NCBI GenBank assembly: GCA_017353825.1
Contig: JAFMSC010000009.1
Span: forward strand, 1-24,704
Reading direction: 5' to 3'
DNA: 24,704 nucleotides
From: Hyphomicrobiaceae bacterium
GTDB taxonomy: Bacteria > Pseudomonadota > Alphaproteobacteria > Rhizobiales > Hyphomicrobiaceae
This document shows, piece by piece, positions 15,095-22,633 of the stretch. The position numbers and the translations under genes are program-made. Within the stretch, counting starts at the first letter, position 1. Each line of letters starts with the position of its first letter. Under the pieces are notes generated by a model. That model worked only from the letters and a program-made list of their open reading frames with translations. It was not told the origin of the DNA and did not search any database.

Positions 15095-15343
15095 ATAAGC
15101 AAAGCCAAACCGGTCGAGCATATCCGGTACCACGGGACGCAAGCGTATGGGCGCGGGGGTAGACGATCGACGGGGTGCCCACAGGGTACTGGGAATGGTT
15201 CAGGTGCGCCCCGACGGCGTGCGCATGCGCTCGGGCCAATTCAAGGATGGGAGCAGGTCGGCGAATGGACAACCTATGACAGGACCGGCGCCGTCTATAA
15301 TCTGACCAGCATGAAGCCGAAGAAAGCGAAGCCTTCAGGCTAG
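15095..15343 (+). pseudogene. YwqK/MORN-type antitoxin-like pseudogene
   Basis: Pieces in three frames reconstruct one protein of about 83 residues: SKAKPVEHIRYH (frame 1), then DASVWARG-stop-TIDGVPTGYWEWFR (frame 3, from 15136), then PDGVRMRSGQFKDG (frame 2, from 15210), then EQVGEWTTYDRTGAVYNLTSMKPKKAKPSG (frame 1 again, from 15254). It matches the MORN-like repeat proteins annotated as YwqK-family antitoxins (G-x-W-x-x-[FY] repeats). Damage: the expected start codon, correctly spaced after AAGGGAGG, is ATA instead of ATG; there is an in-frame TAG at 15160-15162; and three frame changes each fit a single-base loss. It is certainly inactive if the sequence is correct. No toxin partner is seen next to it. 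Confidence 0.75.
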
Positions 15344-15405
15344 CGCCAGCTCCAGCCACAGGGACAAAGCCGAAGGACAGGGCCGGAAGGACAGCGACAA
15401 GGGAC

Positions 15406-15516
15406 AGGGACAAGGGCCAGGGACAAGGGCCAGGGACAAGGGCCAGGGACACAGGTCAGGGACACAGGTCAGGGACACAGGTCAGGGACACAGGTCAGGG
15501 ACACAGGTCAGGGACA
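15406..15516 (+). repeat. 13-bp tandem array (3 + 5 copies) supplying the M81 ribosome site
   Basis: Three copies of AGGGACAAGGGCC (15406-15444) are followed by five perfect copies of AGGGACACAGGTC (15445-15509) and a partial AGGGACA (15510-15516). The partial copy puts AGGGA 6 bases before the ATG at 15521, so the array is the source of the Shine-Dalgarno sequence and each unit offers a similar purine run. Less regular AGGGACA-like pieces extend upstream to about 15358. The unit is not a multiple of three. Confidence 0.95.
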
Positions 15517-15520
15517 GCGC

Positions 15521-16981
15521 ATGCATCTCTTCACCGCCTCGCTCGGCACTGAGACCAACACGTTCTCGCCGATCCCGACCGGGAGGCGGCTGTTCGCTGA
15601 GACGGCGTTGGTGCGGGGCGGCGCGTATGGCGCCGCACCCAATCTCTTCGCGCTGCCGATGATTGAGTTCCGCGACCGGGCGCGGGCCAGGGGCTGGCGG
15701 GTGACGGAGAGCCTGTGCACGTTCGCCATGCCAGCGGGCACCACGGTGCAGAGAGTGTACGAGGCGTTTCGCGATGAGATCCTGGTGGACCTCGCCAAGG
15801 CGATGCCGGTCGACGCCGTCCTCCTCAGCCTGCACGGAGCGATGGTGGCTGAGGCGACGGAGTCGTGCGAGACCGACCTCGTTCAGCGCATCCGCGCCGT
15901 GGTCGGGCCAGTCGTGCCGATCGGCGCGGAGCTCGATCTGCACTGCCATCTCACCGACGAGCTGGTGGCGGCGGCCAGCGCCATCGTCATCTTCAAGGAG
16001 TACCCACACGTCGACGTGCGCGAGCGCGCGGGCGAGCTGTTCGACATCGTCGCGGCGGCGGCGGAGGGCCGGGCGGCCCCGCGCATGGCCCTGTTCGACT
16101 GCCGCATGCTCGGGCTCTATCCTACCACCGTTGAGCCCATGGCCTCGTTCCTGCGCAAGATCCGGGGGCTGGAGGGCCGCGATGGCGTGCTGTCGATCTC
16201 GATCGCGCACGGTTTCCCCTGGGGCGACGTTTCCGAGGCGGGCACGCGCGTGCTCCTCATCACCGACGGGGCAAAGGCCGACGGACCGGGGCTGGCGCGT
16301 GCGCTGGGCCTGGAACTGCGCGAGCTGCGCCCGCACATCGAGGCGCCGTGGCTGCCGCTCGATGTCGCGCTCGAACGTGCGATGGCGGCGCCGGCCGGCC
16401 CGATCGTGTTGGCCGACATGGCCGACAACGCCGGCGGTGGTGCGCCTAGCGACTCCACGTTCGTGCTGCGGGCCATGCTGGACCGAGGTATGAGTGATGC
16501 GGCAGTCGGTTGCGTCTGGGACCCCGGAGCGGTGGCGCTCGCCTTCGAGGCGGGCGAAGGTGCGCGGCTCAACGTGCGTGTTGGCGGCAAGCTTGGGCCG
16601 ATGTCGGGCGATCCGATCGACCTCGACGCCACCGTCACGCGCGTGGTGCGCGACGCCGTGCAGGATGGTCTGGCTGGCAAGGTCGGCATGGGGGACAGCG
16701 CCGCCATCCGCGCTGGCGGCATCGACATCGTGCTGAACTCCTGGCGCACACAGGTATTCACGCCGAGCGCCTTCACGAGCGTTGGGATCGACCCGGCTGC
16801 CAAGCGCTATGTGGTGGTCAAGTCCATGAACCACTTCCGCGCCGGCTTCGAGCCCATCGCCAAGGCGATCCTCTATGCGGCCGCGCCGGGCGCCATCGAC
16901 TTCGACTACACCCGCATCGGGTACACGCGCCTGCGTCGTCCCATCTACCCGCTCGATACGCATGCTTGGGCCGACACGTGA
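15521..16981 (+). CDS. M81 family metallopeptidase (MlrC-like)
   Basis: A 486-residue cytoplasmic protein, normal family length, without a signal peptide. N-terminal catalytic domain (about 1-290): ETNTFSP (11-17), LHGAMV (104-109), ELDLHCHLTDE with Asp139, His141 and His143 as likely metal ligands, and YPHVDVRERA (161-170). C-terminal domain (about 300-480) with DMADNAGGGAPSDSTF and VVKSMNHFRAGFEP. The family founder, MlrC, is a zinc peptidase that cuts linearised microcystin; most relatives have unknown peptide substrates. The ATG is placed directly after the 13-bp repeat array, whose last partial copy gives AGGGA at 6 bases. An M20 hydrolase gene follows after 76 bases, and the peptide transporter operon diverges upstream, which fits a role in degrading imported peptide-like compounds. 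A long antisense frame over this gene is considered a coding shadow. Confidence 0.93.
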   Translation: MHLFTASLGTETNTFSPIPTGRRLFAETALVRGGAYGAAPNLFALPMIEFRDRARARGWRVTESLCTFAMPAGTTVQRVYEAFRDEILVDLAKAMPVDAVLLSLHGAMVAEATESCETDLVQRIRAVVGPVVPIGAELDLHCHLTDELVAAASAIVIFKEYPHVDVRERAGELFDIVAAAAEGRAAPRMALFDCRMLGLYPTTVEPMASFLRKIRGLEGRDGVLSISIAHGFPWGDVSEAGTRVLLITDGAKADGPGLARALGLELRELRPHIEAPWLPLDVALERAMAAPAGPIVLADMADNAGGGAPSDSTFVLRAMLDRGMSDAAVGCVWDPGAVALAFEAGEGARLNVRVGGKLGPMSGDPIDLDATVTRVVRDAVQDGLAGKVGMGDSAAIRAGGIDIVLNSWRTQVFTPSAFTSVGIDPAAKRYVVVKSMNHFRAGFEPIAKAILYAAAPGAIDFDYTRIGYTRLRRPIYPLDTHAWADT

Positions 16982-17057
16982 TCGACAAGCTGCGAACTCA
17001 TCCTGTAGCCCTTAGCGTAGCTAATTTTGCGCCGGGAAGTAGTTAGGATACCTTCGC

Positions 17058-18359
17058 ATGGCCCAGAGCAACGCCATCGCCCTGCCTGAGGGTGCGCGCG
17101 AGCACATCGAGGCGGCGGTGGAGACCGGCTTCGAGCGGCAGCTCGCGACCACCATTGCCTTTGTGGCCATTCCCAGCACCCGCGGCCAGGAGGGGCCGTG
17201 CCAAGACATGTTCGCAGGCCTGCTGCGCCAGCGCGAGTACGAGGTGGACGATTGGGTCATCAACCAGGATGAGCTGGAATCGCTGCCCGGCTATGGTCCG
17301 GTCGAGACCGACCTCTCACGCGCTCGCACGGTCGTCGGCACCTACCGGCCGGTCAGGGAAACGGGGCGGTCGCTGATCCTGCAGGGCCACTGCGACGTAG
17401 TGCCTGCGGGCCCGCTCGATATGTGGCAGACGCCTCCGTTCCAGCCCGTGGTCAAGGACGGCTGGCTCTATGGCCGCGGCGCCGGGGACATGAAATCGGG
17501 CACCATCGCCGCGCTCTTTGCGCTCGACGCGCTCAAGGTTGCAGGGCTCGCAGCCAAGGGCCGCATCCACCTGCAGTCGGTGATCGAGGAGGAGAGCACC
17601 GGGCTCGGCGCGCTCTCCACCCTGCAGCGAGGCTACCGCGCCGATGCCTGCCTGATCCCCGAGCCGACCGATCGCCGCCTGATCCGGGCACAGGTGGGCG
17701 TGATTTGGTTCCGGCTCAAGGTGCGCGGGCTCCCGGTCCATGTCTCGACCGCCGGCACCGGATCCAACGCGATCATGGCGGCGTATCAGGTCATCCAGGC
17801 GCTGCAGCAGTTGGAAGCGGATTGGAATGAACGCGCCAAGAGCCACCGGTACTTCAAAACGGTAAACCATCCGCTCAACTTCAATCCTGGTGTCGTGAGG
17901 GGCGGCGACTGGGCCTCCAGCGTGCCCGCTTGGTGCGATGTGGATTGCCGCATGGGGATCCTGCCAGGCTGGAAGGTGGCCGATGCCCAGGCCGAGATCG
18001 TGGCCTGCGTGGCGGAAGCGGCCAAGCACCACCCCTTCTTGGCGGCCAACCCGCCGCAGGTCGTATGGTCCGGCTTCCTGGCGCCTGGCTACGAGCTGAG
18101 CGCCGGTGGGGCGAGCGAAGCAATACTCGCCGCCGCGCACGAGACGGTGTTTGGCGACACGCTCGCTGACGCCTATTTCACGGCCCTCACCGACACGCGC
18201 TTTTATGGGCTCGACCACGGCATCCCCGCTCTCTGCTTCGGGGCCAGGGCCGAGAACATCCACGGCTTCAACGAGCGCGTCGACCTTACCTCGCTCAAGA
18301 AGGTCACCAAGACGCTGGCCCTGTTCATCGCCGGTTGGTGCGGCCTCGAGGGGGCGTGA
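17058..18359 (+). CDS. M20 family ArgE/DapE-type deacylase/peptidase
   Basis: A 433-residue cytoplasmic zinc hydrolase. Metal and catalytic residues are all present: His111 and Asp113 in LQGHCDVVP, Asp144 in RGAGDMKSG, Glu178 (general base) and Glu179 (metal) in VIEEESTG, Glu202 in PEPTD and His402 in ENIHGFNE. A dimerisation domain lies in between (about 210-320, VRGLPVHVSTAGTGSNA). Members remove acyl groups from N-acyl amino acids or cut dipeptides. The ATG at 17058 follows AGGA about 10 bases upstream. It is probably co-transcribed with the M81 gene, suggesting sequential action on one substrate: M81 cuts a larger peptide, this enzyme trims a product. It is named ArgE/DapE-like only; it should not be taken as the biosynthetic ArgE or DapE. 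Confidence 0.92.
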   Translation: MAQSNAIALPEGAREHIEAAVETGFERQLATTIAFVAIPSTRGQEGPCQDMFAGLLRQREYEVDDWVINQDELESLPGYGPVETDLSRARTVVGTYRPVRETGRSLILQGHCDVVPAGPLDMWQTPPFQPVVKDGWLYGRGAGDMKSGTIAALFALDALKVAGLAAKGRIHLQSVIEEESTGLGALSTLQRGYRADACLIPEPTDRRLIRAQVGVIWFRLKVRGLPVHVSTAGTGSNAIMAAYQVIQALQQLEADWNERAKSHRYFKTVNHPLNFNPGVVRGGDWASSVPAWCDVDCRMGILPGWKVADAQAEIVACVAEAAKHHPFLAANPPQVVWSGFLAPGYELSAGGASEAILAAAHETVFGDTLADAYFTALTDTRFYGLDHGIPALCFGARAENIHGFNERVDLTSLKKVTKTLALFIAGWCGLEGA

Positions 18360-18628
18360 GCTTCGGCAACCGGCCTCCTCGCCGAGCAGAACGCGCAGGC
18401 ACCGTCTCGACCGATCCTGCGCTCTCAGGGCACGTCGTCAAACAAAAAGTAGGCTTGGCGCCGGCTTGCGTTTCGACGCGGCACACCGACCAGGCGGTGC
18501 CGCCTTGATGGAGCCTTGGGATTTTTCTCGCACCGGGGGCGTGGCCCGGCAGTCCCGTTTCGGTTGGACCGCCTCGATGGGGCGGGGCCGTGCTAGAAGG
18601 GCGGCTCCATCAACACTGGCGTAAGGCC

Positions 18629-21388
18629 ATGGACACCTCCGCGCTGCTCAGGCCCCCCCATTTCGATCCTCGCGAGGTGAGCGCGGAGCTGGCGGAGCTT
18701 GCGAGGACGAACGGTGGGGTGGAGCGGGCGCGGCCGGCGGTGGTGTGCCGGCTCAAGCAGCTGCTCAAGACGGCACGTGAGGCGGCTCAGCGGCAGCTGG
18801 TGGCGGACGGCCGTGGGCGGCGTTGTGCGGCTGGGCTCGCAGCATTCCAGGATGCTCTGATCGGCGTCATCTACGAATACACAGTGACCGAGGCCTACAA
18901 GGTCATGAATCCCTCGGCGGCCGAGCACATGGCCGTTGCGGCCACGGGTGGCTACGGGCGCGGGCTGCTGGCGCCCCACTCCGACGTGGACCTGCTGTTC
19001 CTGTTGCCCTACAAACAGACACCGTGGGGCGAGAGCGTGGTTGAACACGTGCTCTACCTGCTGTGGGACCTGGGCCTCAAGGTTGGCCACGCCACGCGCA
19101 ACATTGACCAGACGCTCAGGCTCGCCCGCACCGACATCACCATCCGCACCGCCCTCCTCGATGCGCGCTTGATCCTGGGGGACTCCCCGCTGTTTGAGGA
19201 GCTGATGCGGCGCTTCCGGGAAGAGCTCAAACCCGGCACCGGCAAGCAGTTCGTGGAGGCCAAGCTGGGGGAGCGCGACGAACGCCATCGCCGCGCGGGC
19301 GAATCGCGCTACCGGGTGGAGCCGAATATCAAGGACGGCAAGGGCGGCCTGCGCGACCTGCACACGCTGCACTGGCTCGCCAAATACCTCTACGGCCAGG
19401 GGCTCGGGGTGGATCGCGGCGAGAGCCAGCTCTTCACGCACGACGAGAACGCCACCTTCCGCCGCTGCGAGAACTTCCTGTGGAAGGTGCGGTGCCACCT
19501 GCATTTCCTGGCCGGCCGGCCGGAGGAGCGCCTCACCTTCGATGTCCAGCAGGCCATGGCCGAGCGTCTGGGATACGGCGATCGCGCCGGTCTGCGCGGG
19601 GTCGAGCGCTTCATGAAGCACTACTTCCTGGTGGCCAAGGACGTGGGCGACCTCACCACGGTGCTGTGCTCGGCGCTTGAGATGGAGCAGGTCAAGCCAT
19701 CGCCGACGCTCTCGCTGCTCAACCCGCTCAACTGGAGACCGCGCGCCAAGGCGCGGGCCAACGGGGACTTCCGGCTCGAGCACGGGCGGCTCAACGTCGC
19801 CAGCAGCGACGTGTTCTCGCGCGATCCCGTCAACCTGATCCGGTTCTTCGCCAAGGCCGAGGAGACCAACTCCTTCTTCCATCCCGACGCCCTGCGCCTG
19901 CTGCGCCGGTCGCTGCGGCTCATCGACGACAAGCTGCGCAACGACCCCGAGGCCAACGGCATTTTCCTGGAGATGCTGTGCTCACCCCAGAACTCGGAGC
20001 CGACGCTCAGGCGCATGAACGAGGCGGGCGTGCTCGGCCGGTTCATCCCGGACTTCGGCCGGGTCGTGTCGATGATGCAGTTCAACATGTACCACCATTA
20101 CACGGTGGACGAGCACTTGATCCGGACCATCGGCGTGCTGGCCGGCATCGAGCGCGGCGAGGACGCCGACGCGCACCCGCTCGCCACGCGTATCATCGGC
20201 ACCATCCAGCACCGGCGCGCGCTGTACGTGGCCGCCTTCCTTCATGACATCGCCAAGGGCCGCGACGAGGACCATTCGCTGGTCGGCGTACGCATAGCCA
20301 AGAACCTGGGTCCGCGCCTCGGGCTCACGCCAGCCGAGACCGAGACGGCCATGTGGCTCATCGAGCAGCACCTGACCATGAGCCACGTGGCGTTCTCGCG
20401 CGACATCGGCGACCCGAAGACGGTGCGTGATTTCGCCAACATCGTGCAGAGCCCGGAGCGCCTGAAGCTCCTCTTGGTGCTCACTGTCGCCGACATCCGC
20501 GCCGTCGGGCCCGGCATCTGGAACGGGTGGAAGGGGCAGCTCCTGCGTGCGCTCTACTCTGAGGCCGAGCCGATGGTGGCGGGCGGGCACACGCAGCTGC
20601 CGGCGCACGAGCGCACGGCGAAGGCCCAGGAGGCGTTCCGCGCCGCCGTGGCCGACTGGCCCAAGGAGGACGTGGAGCGCTTCATTGGCCGGCACTACCC
20701 CGACTACTGGCTGCGTACCGACACGCGCAAGGCGGTGGAACACGCCAGGATGGTGCGCGCGGCGGAGGCCATGGGCAGCCGGTTCGCCAGCCACGTCGGC
20801 ACCGACGCCTTCACGGCCATCACCGAGCTGTCGCTGATGGCCCCCAACCACCCACGCCTGCTCGCCGCGCTTGCGGGCGCCTGCGCCGCGGCCGGGGCCA
20901 ACATCTCGAGCGCGCACATCTCGACCACCCGCGACGGTATCGCGCTCGACACCTTCCTGCTGGCGCGCGACTTCGACCTCGACGAGGACGAGGTGCGGCG
21001 CGCCGGGCGCATCATGGACATCATCGAGAAGCTGCTCAAGGGCGAGGTGCGGCTACCGGACCTCATGGCCAGGCCGCGCACGCAGCGCGGCAGCCCGATC
21101 GGCGCCTTCACGGTAACGCCCGAGGTGCTGGTCGACAATACGCTCTCCAACGAGTTCACGGTGGTGCAGGTATCGGGGCTCGACCGGCCGGGGCTGCTTT
21201 ACGAGGTGACCAGCGTGCTGTCGGACCTCAACCTCGACATCACCTCGGCCCACATCGCAACCTTCGGCGAGAAGGCGGTGGACGTTTTCTACGTCACCGA
21301 CCTCACCAATAAGAAGGTCGCGGACCCACGCCGCCAGAAGGCCATCGAGGAGCGCCTGCTGGCGATCCTCGGGGCGAGCGCGACCTAG
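18629..21388 (+). CDS. glnD: Bifunctional uridylyltransferase/uridylyl-removing enzyme GlnD
   Basis: A 919-residue sensor of glutamine that adds UMP to PII proteins (GlnB/GlnK) when nitrogen is scarce and removes it when glutamine is high. Domains in order: nucleotidyltransferase with GGYGRG (107-112) and SDVDLLFL (118-125); a GlnD-type helical linker with EPNIKDGKGGLRDLHTL; an HD phosphohydrolase domain with His539-Asp540 in FLHDIAKGRDEDHS; and two C-terminal ACT domains (about 729-805 and 840-915) that bind glutamine. All key motifs are intact and the length is normal. The ATG at 18629 follows AAGG; a weak promoter-like TGCTAG lies near 18591 with a TTGGAC too far upstream for confidence. 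It is near murJ, an arrangement seen in many alphaproteobacteria. Confidence 0.96.
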   Translation: MDTSALLRPPHFDPREVSAELAELARTNGGVERARPAVVCRLKQLLKTAREAAQRQLVADGRGRRCAAGLAAFQDALIGVIYEYTVTEAYKVMNPSAAEHMAVAATGGYGRGLLAPHSDVDLLFLLPYKQTPWGESVVEHVLYLLWDLGLKVGHATRNIDQTLRLARTDITIRTALLDARLILGDSPLFEELMRRFREELKPGTGKQFVEAKLGERDERHRRAGESRYRVEPNIKDGKGGLRDLHTLHWLAKYLYGQGLGVDRGESQLFTHDENATFRRCENFLWKVRCHLHFLAGRPEERLTFDVQQAMAERLGYGDRAGLRGVERFMKHYFLVAKDVGDLTTVLCSALEMEQVKPSPTLSLLNPLNWRPRAKARANGDFRLEHGRLNVASSDVFSRDPVNLIRFFAKAEETNSFFHPDALRLLRRSLRLIDDKLRNDPEANGIFLEMLCSPQNSEPTLRRMNEAGVLGRFIPDFGRVVSMMQFNMYHHYTVDEHLIRTIGVLAGIERGEDADAHPLATRIIGTIQHRRALYVAAFLHDIAKGRDEDHSLVGVRIAKNLGPRLGLTPAETETAMWLIEQHLTMSHVAFSRDIGDPKTVRDFANIVQSPERLKLLLVLTVADIRAVGPGIWNGWKGQLLRALYSEAEPMVAGGHTQLPAHERTAKAQEAFRAAVADWPKEDVERFIGRHYPDYWLRTDTRKAVEHARMVRAAEAMGSRFASHVGTDAFTAITELSLMAPNHPRLLAALAGACAAAGANISSAHISTTRDGIALDTFLLARDFDLDEDEVRRAGRIMDIIEKLLKGEVRLPDLMARPRTQRGSPIGAFTVTPEVLVDNTLSNEFTVVQVSGLDRPGLLYEVTSVLSDLNLDITSAHIATFGEKAVDVFYVTDLTNKKVADPRRQKAIEERLLAILGASAT

Positions 21389-21803
21389 CAAGAGCATCCG
21401 GAAACCGCGGTCGAAGGCGGAGGCTATAAGCAATCTGAGGGCATGGCGATGGCGATCGCGCTCCTCGTACGTCATTCCTACGGCGGCCGGAACCCATAGG
21501 CCACACCCTTGCACCGGGGCGCATCCCTCGGCGAGGCCTCACGCTTGGAGGCATGCCGATTGACCGCCGCACCCAGCCCTCGCAGGTGACTGCGTTCGAG
21601 CCTTCGTGGGATGACGCCGCGACCAGCGTATCGGCTGAAGCCCGCACGCACATCGTTGCAACCGCTGCGGGTTGGCAGCCGCCGGTGGCCAACGATCCAG
21701 GACCTCCTGGAGCCGGTCGGGGGCTTCCCGAGGTGGCCTCAAGAAGCTGCTCGCCGCTTCCAGCGTCGCCCAGCGGAGTCCATGGCCTGGATGACGGGCG
21801 CGG
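21389..21803. other. Intergenic stretch between convergent glnD and rhomboid genes
   Basis: No gene is recognised here. It contains one degenerate dispersed palindrome (21471-21498). A minus-strand frame extending past the rhomboid 3' end (21539-21925) has no recognisable domain and is not accepted. Confidence 0.5.
21471..21498. repeat. Degenerate 'PAFAGMT'-type intergenic palindrome
   Basis: GTCATTCCTACGGCGGCCGG followed by AACCCA matches the widespread repeat GTCATTCC-N-GCGAAGGC-N-GGAA-N-CCA, which when translated on the opposite strand gives W-[IV]-PAFAGMT; here the translation is WVPAAVGMT. The central stem is partly broken. Confidence 0.55.
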
Positions 21804-22460
21804 TCAGCGGTATTGCCTCGGTCCGCTATTGCGAAACAGGAGCGTGAGCAGGACACCGGCTGCGAAGCCGCCCACGTGCGCCATGTAGGCCACGCCGCCC
21901 ACCTCCTCGCTCTGGGCGGTGGCAAAGAGCGCGCCTGCCCCGGTCACAATCTGCAGGACGATCCAGAAGCCCAGCACCAGGATGGCCGGCATGGCAACGA
22001 TCTGGTTGTAGAGCAGCACCCTGACGCGGGCTTGGGGGAACATGAGGAGATAGGCACCGAGCGTGCCCGCAATGGCGCCCGAGGCGCCGACATTGGGAAT
22101 CCTGGAGTGGGGCGAGACGTAGTACTGGGCGAAGGTGGCCGCGATCCCGCACACCAGGTAGAAGATGAGGAACTTCACCGGCCCGAATTCGTCCTCGACG
22201 TTGTCGCCGAATATCCACAGGTAAAGCATGTTGCCGCCAAGGTGCAACCAGCCAGCATGCATGAACATGGCAGTGAAAATGGTGGGCACGGTGCCCGCCG
22301 GGTCCACGCCGAAGCGCTGTGGGATGAACGCCCAGCGCTGGATGAAGGCCTCGCCGCCGCTGAGCTCGATAAAGAAGAAGATGACGTTGAGCGCGATGAG
22401 CCCGTAGGTCACGACCGGCAGCGACCTCCGCGCCGTGTTGTCATCGCCGATCGGGAACAT
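21804..22460 (-). CDS. Rhomboid family intramembrane serine protease
   Basis: A 218-residue membrane protein with about six helices. The rhomboid core is complete: WLHLGGNMLYLWIFGDNVED (71-90, with His73 and Asn77 of the oxyanion region), nucleophile Ser127 in VGASGAIAG, and catalytic His195 in AHVGGFAAG. Such proteases cut other membrane proteins inside the lipid bilayer; the substrate is unknown. The ATG at 22460 gives the usual MFPIGDDN start found in alphaproteobacterial members; AAGGGCGG lies upstream. The gene lies opposite to glnD and murJ and is divergent from murJ with a 173-base gap. Confidence 0.92.
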   Translation of the reverse strand: MFPIGDDNTARRSLPVVTYGLIALNVIFFFIELSGGEAFIQRWAFIPQRFGVDPAGTVPTIFTAMFMHAGWLHLGGNMLYLWIFGDNVEDEFGPVKFLIFYLVCGIAATFAQYYVSPHSRIPNVGASGAIAGTLGAYLLMFPQARVRVLLYNQIVAMPAILVLGFWIVLQIVTGAGALFATAQSEEVGGVAYMAHVGGFAAGVLLTLLFRNSGPRQYR

Positions 22461-22633
22461 GAAAGTCCGCCCTTGCGTGTTGCCGCCTTGCCCAATGTCG
22501 CACATCTGCCGCCCGCAGCGAACAGCGCCTGCGGCGAAACTGCCCCAGCTCAACACGAAATCGCGCCGGTGTTGCGGCGGTCGCCCTTGCACCTGCCTTG
22601 CTCTTCCTGGGGCGCCGGGCTAGGGCTCGCTCC

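Noticed and set aside
14403..15452. Minus-strand ORF extending upstream of dppA
   Set aside because: It is in a different frame from dppA, overlaps its first 400 bases and includes the tandem array; no signal or domain.
15406..15516. CRISPR-like array
   Set aside because: The 13-bp units are directly contiguous with no spacers, and no cas genes are present; it is a plain tandem repeat.
15482..16963. 493-codon open frame antisense to the M81 gene
   Set aside because: A shadow frame caused by high GC; the sense frame has clear family motifs, the antisense has none.
18564..18596. Sigma-70 promoter before glnD (TTGGAC … TGCTAG)
   Set aside because: The spacer would be 20-21 bases, too long for a confident call.
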